NCBI GenBank assembly: GCA_029211065.1
Contig: JARGFK010000016.1
Span: 1 to 59,018, forward strand
Length of the DNA stretch: 59,018 bases
Direction of reading: 5' to 3'
Source of the DNA: Desulfobacterales bacterium
GTDB lineage: Bacteria > Desulfobacterota > Desulfobacteria > Desulfobacterales > JARGFK01
In this document: positions 26,705-35,979 of the stretch, piece by piece
Layout of the letters: each line of letters opens with the position of its first letter
Numbering within the stretch: position 1 is the stretch's first letter
Program-made: the position numbers and the translations under genes
The notes under the pieces: generated by a model
The model's database searches: none
Told to the model about the DNA's origin: nothing
The model's input: the letters and a program-made list of their open reading frames with translations, nothing else

Positions 26705-27133
26705 TTATTTCTTGTCCTTTTTTTCTACTTTCTGGAAAAAGACAACAGAGTGGGCGAGGGGATTGTAGTCCGCATCTGTAACGGTAATTTTGCATGGGCC
26801 GATCCCGATAACCTTTCTACTGACAAATCGTCCGGCATTCCAGGTGGTTGCCCAGGTGCCGGTGCTATCGGCCTTGGGTACCGGTTTCAGTGCATAACCG
26901 ATGTCGGTCTGCAAGCCGTTTGCATCAGTGACAAGAATTGAAAGCTCCTCACCGGGCTTAAACCCCGAACCCATAATGACAACGCTGGCTTTTTTATCAG
27001 CTTTCACAAGGGGTGTTCCCATTGCCAGGACCGGCCCTGTATCACCCGCTATACAAATGGAACCGAGACCGCTGATACCGACTACACCAACAACAAAGAA
27101 TACCGCAATCAAAAACCCAAAGCATTTTTTCAT
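26705..27133 (-). CDS. small exported protein with predicted Ig-like domain
   Basis: A 142-residue secreted protein, first gene of operon B. An N-terminal hydrophobic signal (FGFLIAVFFVVGVVGISGLGSIC) is followed by one beta-rich domain. It shares with its neighbour DKKAS/SEV..MGxGFxPGxE, TDIGxxLxPxPKAD, TGTWxTTWNAGRxxxxK and VTDxDYNPxA. A cysteine near the cleavage site is not in a convincing lipobox. No function is known to me. A 470-nt leader separates it from the shared promoter box at 27606. Confidence 0.72.
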   Translation of the reverse strand: MKKCFGFLIAVFFVVGVVGISGLGSICIAGDTGPVLAMGTPLVKADKKASVVIMGSGFKPGEELSILVTDANGLQTDIGYALKPVPKADSTGTWATTWNAGRFVSRKVIGIGPCKITVTDADYNPLAHSVVFFQKVEKKDKK

Positions 27134-27605
27134 TTCACCCTCCTTGTTAAAAATTAAAAAATAGACGCTGTAACCCTGTTTTAGCCGATAAGGTTACGAT
27201 GGGTAGTTTTAAAGCCCCATCTGAGACCTGACAGTCGTGCGTGTCAGCCTCGTAAAAAATGCTTACATACGCTCATTCGGCTTGCGCCACGTCCTCAGAG
27301 CCTGTCCGAGATTATGAAACAGCAACTAAATGCCCTATTGAAGCTAAAGCCGACGGCGGTGCCTAAAAGAACAAATCGACCGGTATTAGAATTTTATCTA
27401 TAAACAGGCAGTGAATTCCTTCACTTGTCAAAATGACGTTGCTTTCAGGATAAGGAACACTATTTTCAGTTTTACTGCGCTTAAACCAAGTCTGTGACCA
27501 AATAACGCATGCTGGAAAAAATGTCAGTGATTGAAGTATTAAAAACTGTTGAAAACTCTCTCTTTAGAGCATGGTGAGAGGAAAGCCACCCGGTTGAATT
27601 ATAAA
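27134..27605 (-). promoter_or_regulatory. 472-nt leader region of operon B
   Basis: No convincing gene on either strand. Short hairpins are visible near its downstream end (gtaacc/ggttac at 27170-27197 and gatggg/ccccatc at 27198-27221). Such a long leader is common to all four box-controlled operons (about 150, 470, 320 and 240 nt), but I recognise no known riboswitch. Confidence 0.4.
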
Positions 27606-27649
27606 TTAGCTATATTGTGACTATAAAGAAGTGTCTGTTGCAATGTCAA
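27606..27649 (-). promoter_or_regulatory. promoter with shared 20-bp box, copy b (operon B)
   Basis: On the minus strand: TTGACA (complement of 27644-27649), an 18-bp spacer, then TATAGTCACAATATAGCTAA (complement of 27606-27625). TATAGT is a good -10 match (5 of 6). The box matches copy a at 17 of 20 bases, with the same -35 spacing. It points to the exported-protein, UbiD and TTT genes. Confidence 0.72.
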
Positions 27650-27853
27650 GAAAAAACGTATTTTTTATATCGCGAGATGATGACACCCCGGATTCAAGGG
27701 CATGTCTTCGGGGCCGGTTAAAATCAATTATCAAATAATAAGTTGCATGTCAACTTCCGTACAGAGCGCAATTACCACATTGTACACAAAAATCCGCATC
27801 AACGGCCAACCGTATAACAAGACACCTATGAAACGACATCAGTCGCCCCACTG
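27650..27853. other. non-coding gap downstream of the TPP enzyme gene
   Basis: About 200 bp between the end of the minus-strand TPP gene and the operon B promoter. A short plus-strand open frame (27702-27899) lacks a ribosome site and overlaps the TPP gene, so I do not call it. No clear terminator. Confidence 0.35.
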
Positions 27854-29632
27854 TCAACGTGGGGCTGAAATCACATCCACCAGGGCGGGCAATTTCTGAT
27901 TTTTAACGACTGCCAGGGCTTTTTCAAGGGCCGGACGCAAATCTTCCGCTTTACGGATCGGACCGGCGGCATACAGGCCAAAGCCTTCGGCAACTTTTCT
28001 GAAATCCACGGCCGGGTTGTCCACATGGGTTCCAATACCGGCGTTTTCAACCGGTCGTGAGCGGAATTTTGCAATCTGGATGTTATGCTCTTCGGAATTA
28101 TAAAAGGATTGATTATTGTGCATTACAATCAGGAGCGGTATTTTATGATGAGCGGCGGTATACAGCGCACTGGCGGTCATGAGCAGATCCCCGTCCGACT
28201 GAATATCGACGCAGATCTTACCGCTGCCGCGATAGGCCAGGGCAGCGCCGATGGCGGCGCTTAAACCATAACCGACACCGGCGCCGCCGCTGCCGCCGAT
28301 ATACTGATAGGGCCGGGTCCAGTCCCATATTTTTCGAGCCCATTTTCTGGCATCCCCGTTAACGAGGACCCAGTCTTCTTTTTTAATAACCGACCACAGC
28401 TCCTGGGCCAGAAACGCAGTCGAGATGGTATCCCCAGGGTTTTGCTGGGCAGCGGATGACCACTTTTTTCTGAGGGTGTCGTGGTGTTTTTTTATGGATT
28501 TAAAACGGGATGAAATGGAAGCGGCGGCATTGCTCTCTTTTTTTAACAATCGACGGCAAATTCTGGTCAGCTCCGGCAGCGCCAGTGAGGTATCCGCGCT
28601 GATGGGGATATCGACAGCCTGGAGGGCATGGTAATCATCCGTCCAGCTGTGTATCAGCATATCGTTCAGGGAAATATGAATAATGCGGGCCGACGGCTTG
28701 ACGACATATTCACAGATACGGGTGGTGCGGTTCACCTGGACCAGCGATCCGTAAAGATCCTGCACATCCAGTGCAAGGATTACGTCGGCCTTCTGCAAAT
28801 ATTCCTTTGATCCCCCGGTGATGTCCAAGGGGTGCGTATTGGGGAAATTAAACCGGTTGCCCTTGTCGATAACCGGTATGGCCAATAGTTCCGCCAGTTC
28901 CACCAATGCCGGAACAGTCCGGGGGTTGCGGCCAAGATGGTCTGCTATGATGAGCGGCGCTTTGGCTTTGACCAGCAATCGGGCGGCCTGCTGCAACGAT
29001 TCAAGGCTTGCCTGGAGCGGGGCGGGCGGGGCATACCGCTCTACATCGGGGATTCGGATGGTTTCGGTCAGTTCGTCCTCCTGGATGTCTGCGTCGTAGC
29101 AGATATAGACAGGGGCTTTCGGTTCTGTTGTGGCAATGCGATACCCGCGGATAAAGGAGTCCGGAACACTTTTGATGCTGAAGGGCTGATCATCCCACTT
29201 GACATAATCGCGAACCTGATTCCCCTGGACCAATGCGGTGTGGATCCAGTCGATGCGGGGACGGCGGCGGGTGGTGTCCATGGGGCCGGTTCCGCCCAGG
29301 ACGATTACCGGCACCCGGTCGCACCAGGCGTTAAAAATGGCCATGCTGGCATGCTGCAGACCGACGATGTTATGGGTGATCGCCACCATCGGTTTGCCGG
29401 AAGCCTTGGCGTAGCCATGGGCTATCGCAACGGAATACTCTTCGTGGCAGCAGAAGATGACCTCCGGCTTTTTATTACCGCCGTAATTTAAAATTGAATC
29501 GTGAATCCCGCGAAAGGTTGCACCGGGGTTGAAGGCGGCGTATTCAATGTCAAAGGCCTTCATCAAATCCACAATCACATCAGAGCCGTACTGGGGGTTT
29601 CGTTTCACTCCTTTTGTTTGACCGGTTGCCAT
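27854..29632 (-). CDS. thiamine-diphosphate-dependent enzyme (acetolactate synthase-like), 592 aa
   Basis: Three-domain TPP enzyme. The N-terminal pyrimidine-binding domain has the activating glutamate in CCHEEYSVAIAHGYAKA, the central domain follows, and the C-terminal PP domain has the Mg/TPP motif SDGDLLM...MHNNQSFYN. The sequence is well away from true acetolactate synthases, and the start FDIEYAAFNPGATFRGIHDSI is unlike typical ilvB products. Reaction: decarboxylation or carboligation of a 2-oxo acid, unknown substrate. It follows a decayed dehydrogenase gene by 41 bp. One of four TPP enzymes here, and the only one without an AOR gene nearby. Confidence 0.88.
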   Translation of the reverse strand: MATGQTKGVKRNPQYGSDVIVDLMKAFDIEYAAFNPGATFRGIHDSILNYGGNKKPEVIFCCHEEYSVAIAHGYAKASGKPMVAITHNIVGLQHASMAIFNAWCDRVPVIVLGGTGPMDTTRRRPRIDWIHTALVQGNQVRDYVKWDDQPFSIKSVPDSFIRGYRIATTEPKAPVYICYDADIQEDELTETIRIPDVERYAPPAPLQASLESLQQAARLLVKAKAPLIIADHLGRNPRTVPALVELAELLAIPVIDKGNRFNFPNTHPLDITGGSKEYLQKADVILALDVQDLYGSLVQVNRTTRICEYVVKPSARIIHISLNDMLIHSWTDDYHALQAVDIPISADTSLALPELTRICRRLLKKESNAAASISSRFKSIKKHHDTLRKKWSSAAQQNPGDTISTAFLAQELWSVIKKEDWVLVNGDARKWARKIWDWTRPYQYIGGSGGAGVGYGLSAAIGAALAYRGSGKICVDIQSDGDLLMTASALYTAAHHKIPLLIVMHNNQSFYNSEEHNIQIAKFRSRPVENAGIGTHVDNPAVDFRKVAEGFGLYAAGPIRKAEDLRPALEKALAVVKNQKLPALVDVISAPR

Positions 29633-29673
29633 GTTCTTCAGATCCCCTTTCTTTTGTCAGATAGTCCAATTTT

Positions 29674-30480
29674 TCAGGTGCTGCTTTTCCTGAGCAGGCC
29701 CTTGTCAACAAAAAGGGTTAATGCATCCGCCAAGGTTCCCTTGCGGGTGCCGTCTGCAGTGGGAGTTGCTGACGCTATGGCTGCAATGGACTCCAGAACT
29801 TTTTTTGTTGCCGGCGACATCTCGGATGTGAACCCATAATGTCCAAACGTCCGTTCAAGCTCGGCCATTTCCTGGGCGCGACGGCCGGCATGAACCGGCA
29901 GGGCACTGATCCCCCGGCCGACTTTTTGAACGAGTCCCGGAAAACGTTCATCATAGCATTCGATCAATTGATCCAGCAGGTTTAAACGCTTTGCGCCCAC
30001 CAGCAATTCCACCAGCAGCCCTTTGGTCAGGCCGGCATATATGATCTTGAAGGCGGAAGCCTGACCGATTTCCGGGCCAAGGGTCCTTACGGTAAAGCCG
30101 CATGCTTCCAGCAGTTCAATTTTTGCCGCATCCGGACCGGACACATACAGGACGGTATCCTGGCTTAATTTTGCCGAAGAGCCGATAATGCAGCCGTCGA
30201 TGAAGGTCACCGGCAGGGATTTAAGCGTGACCTGGATTTCCTCGGCAGTCATCGGTGAAATGGCATTTGCGTCAAGAAAATACAAGCTTTTTTTTAATAG
30301 CAGAGAGTGCGGAAGCCAGTTCGGTTGCCACCTGCCGGGCGGCAGCGGGAACCACCAGCGAGACAATCAGGTCGGATGCAGCGACTATTGCCGTCATTGA
30401 AGAGACGGAAGTTACCTCGGCCCTGGCTGCCTGCTGCCTTGTTACCAAGCTTCGATTTTTATCAAATGAGAAGCTGTATT
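29674..30480 (-). pseudogene. NAD-binding 6-phosphogluconate-dehydrogenase-like protein (DUF1932 C-domain), truncated and frameshifted
   Basis: The last 230 codons (30366-29674) encode the C-terminal half of a beta-hydroxyacid-dehydrogenase-like protein, including FKIIYAGLTKGLL and the DUF1932-type AGRRAQEMAELE segment. The upstream Rossmann part continues in another frame (AASDLIVSLVVPAAARQVATEL...ALSAIKK). The two frames join if one A is removed from the A8 run (30288-30295, T on the plus strand). Before that, no glycine-rich GxGxxG start or start codon is found; an in-frame stop occurs near 30500. So the gene lacks about 35 N-terminal residues as well as its frame. Probably inactive. Confidence 0.75.
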
Positions 30481-30883
30481 GTTGGCAAAGAAAATATGTT
30501 TTAATTTATTTTTATTGACAAATGATCTTGGGTTTCGTTATGAATAGTCACATTATAGCTGAAATGTAATTAATGCGTGGGAGTGTGGGCATTATGGTCA
30601 TTCCAGAAAGGCTCTATAACCCGCCGTAATTTTTTTCAGATATTCTTTTTCATCTGCATTCAATCATTCTCGTTTTAGAGTTTCGTATATATATAGGGCG
30701 TTGTGTGGTGAGCCCGAAATTTAAAATCTGTGTTTTAAATTGTATTTCCGAGAAACTTTTCACTCCAGCGAATTAAGAAACGCCGATATTCATAGAACCC
30801 GTTTATTCGTTATGTCAGTTGCTGATAAAGAATTCATGCGGTGATGGGGCAAATAATTTTAACAGCGAAAGGGGACGAAGATA
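30481..30883. promoter_or_regulatory. divergent regulatory region and leader of operon C
   Basis: About 400 bp, AT-rich and non-coding, between the decayed dehydrogenase (-) and the TctAB fusion (+). It contains the shared box at 30543-30562. The truncated 5' end of the pseudogene lies only about 35 bp from the TTGACA hexamer, so the deletion may have accompanied placement of this promoter. Confidence 0.55.
30515..30562 (+). promoter_or_regulatory. promoter region with shared 20-bp box, copy c (operon C)
   Basis: The box AATAGTCACATTATAGCTGA lies at 30543-30562 and matches copy a at 16 of 20 bases. A TTGACA is present at 30515-30520, but the spacer is 22 bp instead of 18. Either another hexamer is used as -35, or this promoter is weaker or activator-dependent. 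It points to the TctAB fusion gene. Confidence 0.6.
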
Positions 30884-32881
30884 ATGCTTGAAGCTATCTG
30901 GCAGGGATTGATGATGGCGACCAGCCTGAAAGTATTGGGTTTGATGCTGGTTGCGTGCTTCATCGGAAACTTTTTCGGCGCTGTGCCGGGTTTGGGCGGC
31001 AATCTGGCGCTGGCGCTCCTGATTCCATTTGTTTTCGGCTGGGAACCTTTTGCAGGCCTTGCTTTTCTCCTGTCAATGCACGCGGTTGTTCATACCGGCG
31101 GGTCCATCCCCGGTATCCTGTTTGCCATCCCCGGAACGGGGCCGACGGTTGCCACCATCGTGGATGGGTTTCCCATGACCAAGATGGGAAAAGGCGGGCA
31201 AGCCATGGGCGCCCAGTTGGCGGCATCCGGTCTGGGGGGTGTTATCGGTGCATTTGTTCTGGCCCTTTTGATTCCGGTGGTAAGGCCGATCGCCATTGCC
31301 TTTGGTTCCCCTGAAGTTCTGATGCTGATCGTTTTCGGCTTGACGTTTGTGGTCATTCTCAGTCGCGATTCCATACCCAAGGGGTTCATGTCGGCCATGC
31401 TGGGATTATTGCTGAGCACGGTGGGGTTGAACCCCCACACGGGCGTCGGCCGTTTCACATTCGACCAGCTATGGCTGTGGGACGGTCTGCATATTGTTAC
31501 CGTTGTTTTGGGGTTGTTTGCGTTTGCCGAGATGATCGACCTGGGCGCCCGGGGTCGGGGCGGCCAGATCGCCAAAGGTGAAGTAAAAATGCCCTGGTAT
31601 CAGCTCTGGGAGGGGACTGTCGCTGTTTTTACAAACTGGTGGTTGGCGCTGCGAACCGCCGTCATCGGCACCTTCATCGGTATTATTCCGGGTCTCGGGG
31701 GAGACGTGGCCACCTGGGTCTGTTACGGTCATGCCGTGCAAACCTGTAAAAACAATGAAAATTTCGGCAAGGGTGATATCCGCGGTGTCATTGCCGTGGA
31801 GACCGCCAATAATGCCAAGGAGGGTGGCGCTTTGCTGCCGACGATCGTCTTCGGCATTCCCGGCAGCAGCGGCATGGCATTGCTGCTGGGCGCTTTTCTG
31901 ATACTCGGGATTACCCCCGGACCGCAGATGCTCACCGACCACCTGGACCTTGTCTGGGGGATGGTCTGGGTTCTGGTTATTTCCAATATTTTTGGTGCGC
32001 TTTCTCTTTATCCCATCAGTGGATGGATGGGCAAACTGGCTTATATCCGGGGCAGTCTGCTGATTCCGCCGATTATGGTTTTGGCCGGCATCGGCGCGTT
32101 CCTGATCCGGGGGCACTGGCAGGATTTTATTCTGGTTGCGTTTACCGGTCTGCTGGGTTTCAGTATGAAAAAATGGAAATACTCCCGGCCGCCCATGATT
32201 CTGGGCTTCATCCTGGGCCGCCTGGCCGAGGATTACCTGCACAAGTCTCTGGCCGCCTGGGGGTTTGCCTTTCTATTGCGGCCGGTGTGTTTGGGGCTGC
32301 TGATACTGTCGATTGCATCATTGGGTTATTCCATATGGCATCAGCATCGTGAAAAAAAGCTGAAAAAGAAAAAGATAAAAATCGTACCGGGGGAATTCTA
32401 TTTCACCCTTTTCATCTTCCTTGTGTTTGTGATGGGCTTTTATTTGTCCACCAACTGGGGGGTCAAATCACGGCTGCTGCCCCAGGTGATCGTCATCATC
32501 GGCGGTGTGATTTCTCTGTGGCAGCTTATTAAAATGAAAACCATCGCAAAATCCCGGGAAGAAGCGGTTGAAGCCGAAGATGCCAAAACCGGAAAGGAAG
32601 TGCTGCCGGATACCAAGCAGAAATCCACCCCCCGCAGCGAATGGACGATGATTATGTGGGTCGGCATTTTCTTTACCCTGACCATCCTGCTGGGATTCTG
32701 GGTTTCAATTACGCTGTTTTCAGTGATGTTTCTTTATTTCTTTGGTCGTGAAAGCCTGAAAACGATTACTATTTTTACCATCAGCCTCTGGGTGGGAATT
32801 TATGTTGCGTTTGGCGTGGTTATGAAGGCGTCTTTATTTGGCGGCGTCCTGGGATATCTGATTGAAAACTTATCGGGTTGA
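30884..32881 (+). CDS. TctA-TctB fusion protein of a TTT transporter (665 aa)
   Basis: The large and small membrane subunits are joined in one polypeptide. Residues 1 to about 485 are TctA, with PGLGGNLALALLIP, GGSIPGILFAIPGTG, and the second-half IPGLGGDVATWVCYGHA and VETANNAKEGGALLPTIVFG. A basic linker (REKKLKKKKIK, about 488-500) follows. Residues from about 501 to 665 have the size and four-helix pattern of TctB with a charged central loop. The two other TTT systems in this window encode these subunits separately. The next gene is its tctC. I see no stop or frameshift at the junction, so it looks like a genuine fusion. Confidence 0.88.
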   Translation: MLEAIWQGLMMATSLKVLGLMLVACFIGNFFGAVPGLGGNLALALLIPFVFGWEPFAGLAFLLSMHAVVHTGGSIPGILFAIPGTGPTVATIVDGFPMTKMGKGGQAMGAQLAASGLGGVIGAFVLALLIPVVRPIAIAFGSPEVLMLIVFGLTFVVILSRDSIPKGFMSAMLGLLLSTVGLNPHTGVGRFTFDQLWLWDGLHIVTVVLGLFAFAEMIDLGARGRGGQIAKGEVKMPWYQLWEGTVAVFTNWWLALRTAVIGTFIGIIPGLGGDVATWVCYGHAVQTCKNNENFGKGDIRGVIAVETANNAKEGGALLPTIVFGIPGSSGMALLLGAFLILGITPGPQMLTDHLDLVWGMVWVLVISNIFGALSLYPISGWMGKLAYIRGSLLIPPIMVLAGIGAFLIRGHWQDFILVAFTGLLGFSMKKWKYSRPPMILGFILGRLAEDYLHKSLAAWGFAFLLRPVCLGLLILSIASLGYSIWHQHREKKLKKKKIKIVPGEFYFTLFIFLVFVMGFYLSTNWGVKSRLLPQVIVIIGGVISLWQLIKMKTIAKSREEAVEAEDAKTGKEVLPDTKQKSTPRSEWTMIMWVGIFFTLTILLGFWVSITLFSVMFLYFFGRESLKTITIFTISLWVGIYVAFGVVMKASLFGGVLGYLIENLSG

Positions 32882-32942
32882 AAGCCGTGGTATACGTTAG
32901 ATATTCCATAAATCGATAACAACCATACAAAGAGGAGGAAAC

Positions 32943-33941
32943 GTGAAAAAACAAGTATTTTTAATTTTACTTACAATCCTGATTGTATTTGTTTCGACAA
33001 CCCAAGGTGATGCCAAACCCTTTTACGATGGCAAGGTGCTTAAAATTATCGTCGCCACCAAACCGGGGGGCGGCTATGACTATTGGGCCCGTCTGGTCGG
33101 CGCCTATATGGAAAAAAATCTACCCGGCAGCACGATCATCGTTAAAAACGTGCCGGGGGCCGGACATGTCATTGGAACCAATGCCCTCTACATGTCAAAA
33201 CCGGACGGATTGACCATCGGCACCTTTAACCGGGCGGTGGGCCTGACCCAGTTGGTGGGGATGAAAGGGGTCAAGTTCGATTTTGCCAACTTCAGCTGGC
33301 TGGGCTCTCCCAATTCAGAAATCTACAGCTTCATGGTGCGTTCCGATATTTATAAAAATCTGGACGACGTTCTGAAGGCGGATAACGTTCGACTGGCGAC
33401 GACCGGGCTGGGGGCCATATCCTATATCACCCCGCTCTTATTTTATCAGATGCTGGGACAGACGAATTATACGGTTGCCACCGGCTATTCCGGGGCCGAA
33501 TCCGAGATGGCGCTTATGCGCAAGGAGATGGACGGCACCTGGGGGTCGTTTGAGAGCCTGAAGGCGGTGGTAGACGGCGGGTTCGGCACCTGCGTCGTGC
33601 TCATCGGCAAAAAACAACCGGCCGGCTTTGAAAAAGTTCCCCTGCTGAAGGAAATTATTAAAGACGAAAAAAACAAAACGGTGGTGGAACTGCTGAATGG
33701 GCTTAACATCGTCGGCAGACCGTTTGCAGCCCCGCCAAAGGTTCCGGCGGATCGTCTGAAGGTGTTGCAGGATGCCTTTTATAAGGCCTGCCATGATCCG
33801 GAATTCATTAAATCAGCGGCAAAATCAGAGAAAGAGGTTGGTTTCGTCGGACCCGATGATGTGGATGTCTGGGCCAAAAGCATGTTAAGCCTGCCGCCGG
33901 ATGTGGTCAAACTGATCAAGAAAGCGTACGGGATCGATTAA
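32943..33941 (+). CDS. tctC: TTT transporter solute-binding protein (TctC/Bug family)
   Basis: A 332-residue periplasmic binding protein with a signal peptide (KQVFLILLTILIVFVSTTQGDA) and the ligand loops ATKPGGGYDYWAR and VKNVPGAGHVIGTNALY. It follows the fused permease gene by 61 bp with an aggagg ribosome site. Here tctC is after tctA, the reverse of the order in operons B and D. It is followed by a strong hairpin that may limit read-through into the TPP genes. Confidence 0.93.
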   Translation: MKKQVFLILLTILIVFVSTTQGDAKPFYDGKVLKIIVATKPGGGYDYWARLVGAYMEKNLPGSTIIVKNVPGAGHVIGTNALYMSKPDGLTIGTFNRAVGLTQLVGMKGVKFDFANFSWLGSPNSEIYSFMVRSDIYKNLDDVLKADNVRLATTGLGAISYITPLLFYQMLGQTNYTVATGYSGAESEMALMRKEMDGTWGSFESLKAVVDGGFGTCVVLIGKKQPAGFEKVPLLKEIIKDEKNKTVVELLNGLNIVGRPFAAPPKVPADRLKVLQDAFYKACHDPEFIKSAAKSEKEVGFVGPDDVDVWAKSMLSLPPDVVKLIKKAYGID

Positions 33942-33997
33942 TTCATTTCCACCGGCAACATAAAATCTGTCTCATGTTGGTGGATGTTCGTAAGCTG

Positions 33998-34030
33998 AAA
34001 GTGAAAAACCGGTTAGCGGTTTTTCACTTT
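33998..34030 (+). terminator. hairpin after tctC of operon C
   Basis: A perfect 14-bp stem (aaagtgaaaaaccg at 33998-34011, complement at 34017-34030) with a 5-nt loop and a short T-rich tail. The next gene is on the same strand 104 bp later with no obvious promoter, so this may be a partial terminator separating high transporter from lower enzyme expression. Confidence 0.6.
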
Positions 34031-34133
34031 TATGCTGTTTATATGGAGGCCAACCACTACGCGACACCCAGTGGGAATGGAAAGAGAGAGATGCTCTGAT
34101 CCAACCGTATACAACTGTGGATAGAAAGGACAA

Positions 34134-35786
34134 ATGATGAAAATGACCGGCGCCGGAGCGGTGGTTGAGGTTCTCAAGGAAGAAGGAATCCAACATGTCT
34201 TTCATCTCCCCGGGTCCCAGATCATCGATATCCTGGATGAGATTTATCAGAGCCCGATCCGTCCCATCATGACCCGCCATGAACAGGGGGCGGCCTTTAT
34301 GGCCGAAGGGTACGCCCGGGCAACCCGGGGGGTGGGTGTATGCATGTCAACGGTGGGACCGGGCGCCGTCAACCTGGTAGCCGGTGTTGCCGCCTCATAC
34401 AAGGCCGGGACGCCTGTCATCGCCATTACCGGCGTGCATGACCAGAAAATGCTGGAAAAAGATTCCTTCCATGAGATCGACCAGGTCGGAGTCTTTAAGC
34501 CCATCACCAAATGGAGCGCATATGTTCCGCAAAGCGAAAAAATCCCGGAGATGATGCGCAAGGCGTTTCGCATCGCCTTAACCGGCCGCAAAGGGCCGGT
34601 TCACCTGGCAATACTGGATAATGCCTCAAAGGGAACTGTCAACTTTCCGCGCAGCCGTCCTTCCCGATATCGTACCCAGACGCCGCCGACCTGTCCGGAA
34701 GAGACCATCGATCAAATGGTCGGCCTGCTCCAAAAGGCGCGGTTTCCCTTTATCCTGGCCGGGGTGGATACGCTCTGGTCGAGAGCCGGCCATGATCTGG
34801 TGGAACTGGCTGAAGCTGCCGGGATTCCGGTGGGCACTTTGAGGGATTCCTGGGGGGCATTTCCGGCTTCACATCCGCTGGGGGTAGGCATGGTGGCCAG
34901 AAGCAGGGGCGAGGCCGGCAACCGGTGCATTCAACAGGCCGATTTGATCCTGGCGCTGGGGGTTAAGTTTGATTTTCAGTCCACCCGCTATTCATATGAT
35001 ATCATACCGCAAAAGGCTAAAATAATTCATGTCACGAACGATCCGGAAGAGGTCGGGCGCATCTATCCGGTTAAAATCGGGGCGGTCTGCGATCCGGGCC
35101 CGGTCATCAAAGCCCTTGTTAAAAAAGTGAAGGCCAGAAATATTCATTTTAATTTAATAGACACCATCAGCGAAATCAAAAAGACGGCCCGAAAAAAGCT
35201 GGATGCCGAAGTTGACCCTAAAGCAGTCCCGCTTCAGCCCCAGGCGATTGTCCGAACGCTCAGAAAGACATTGCCGCCGGACACGATCATTGTCATGGAT
35301 GGCGGCAATTTTGCCAAGCACGTGCGCCGGCAGTTTGATATCGTCGAGATCGACACCTATCACTATCCAGATGATTTCGGCTCGGTCGGGGCCAGCTTTC
35401 CAATGGCCCTGGGGGTCAAGGTCGCCTGTCCGCAGCGGCCGGTGGCCTGCTTGAACGGCGACGGCGCCTTTCTGTTGAACTCCCAGGAGCTGGAAACCGC
35501 CGTACGGGAGAAGATCAACGTGCTCACGGTGGTATTCAACGATTTCGGCTTCGGCAACGTGCGGGCCTATCAGAAAACGAAATACGAATGCCGTTTCATG
35601 TGCGACCACGACAATCCGCCATTTGATAAAATGGCGCGGCTGTTTAAAGCAGATGGTGCGCACGTTGAAAGTCTGGATCAACTGGAACGGGCGGTCAAAA
35701 AAGGATTGCGCAGCAAAAAACCCTATATCATTGACGTGATGATGACACGGGAAGCATTGGAAAAACCGGGATTTGTAGGAGGCTGA
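34134..35786 (+). CDS. thiamine-diphosphate-dependent enzyme (acetolactate synthase-like), 550 aa
   Basis: A full-length three-domain TPP enzyme. The catalytic glutamate is in RHEQGAAFMAEGYARAT; the PP-domain motif is NGDGAFLLNSQELETA...VFNDFGFGN. MGGPGA-type loops (STVGPGAVNLVAG) resemble acetolactate synthase, but the operon (TTT transporter, second TPP enzyme, Fe-S protein, AOR) points to a catabolic 2-oxo-acid decarboxylase that supplies an aldehyde to the AOR. That role is inferred. ATG 34134 follows gaaagga. Confidence 0.9.
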   Translation: MMKMTGAGAVVEVLKEEGIQHVFHLPGSQIIDILDEIYQSPIRPIMTRHEQGAAFMAEGYARATRGVGVCMSTVGPGAVNLVAGVAASYKAGTPVIAITGVHDQKMLEKDSFHEIDQVGVFKPITKWSAYVPQSEKIPEMMRKAFRIALTGRKGPVHLAILDNASKGTVNFPRSRPSRYRTQTPPTCPEETIDQMVGLLQKARFPFILAGVDTLWSRAGHDLVELAEAAGIPVGTLRDSWGAFPASHPLGVGMVARSRGEAGNRCIQQADLILALGVKFDFQSTRYSYDIIPQKAKIIHVTNDPEEVGRIYPVKIGAVCDPGPVIKALVKKVKARNIHFNLIDTISEIKKTARKKLDAEVDPKAVPLQPQAIVRTLRKTLPPDTIIVMDGGNFAKHVRRQFDIVEIDTYHYPDDFGSVGASFPMALGVKVACPQRPVACLNGDGAFLLNSQELETAVREKINVLTVVFNDFGFGNVRAYQKTKYECRFMCDHDNPPFDKMARLFKADGAHVESLDQLERAVKKGLRSKKPYIIDVMMTREALEKPGFVGG

Positions 35787-35842
35787 TTTTTCCTATAATG
35801 TGCGTTATAAAGTTTGGCAGACTCGAAAAAAATTCGAAATTT

Positions 35843-35922
35843 CGTCATGCCTGTGAAGACAGGCATCCAGCCACGCTTTAGCGTGGTGGAAACACTGGAT
35901 TCCCGCATTCGCGGGAATGACG
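35843..35922. repeat. composite palindromic repeat (three hairpins)
   Basis: Three adjacent hairpins: atgcctgt/acaggcat (35847-35866), ccacgc/gcgtgg (35871-35886) and attcccgc/gcgggaat (35899-35918). The outer ends are inverted (cgtcat...atgacg). The last hairpin resembles the attccc-N-gggaat dRS3-type repeats common in proteobacteria. It lies in the gap between the two TPP genes. Confidence 0.65.
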
Positions 35923-35979
35923 CTAAGGGACGAATTAAGACTTTTACGAAAGCATCAATTTTGGAAGGGGAGATGCGTC

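Noticed and set aside
27702-27899. A 65-codon plus-strand open frame in the gap after the TPP gene
   Set aside because: No ribosome site, no recognisable features, and it overlaps the end of the TPP gene on the other strand.
35843-35922. A CRISPR-like repeat
   Set aside because: Three different hairpins rather than regular repeats with spacers, and no cas genes.
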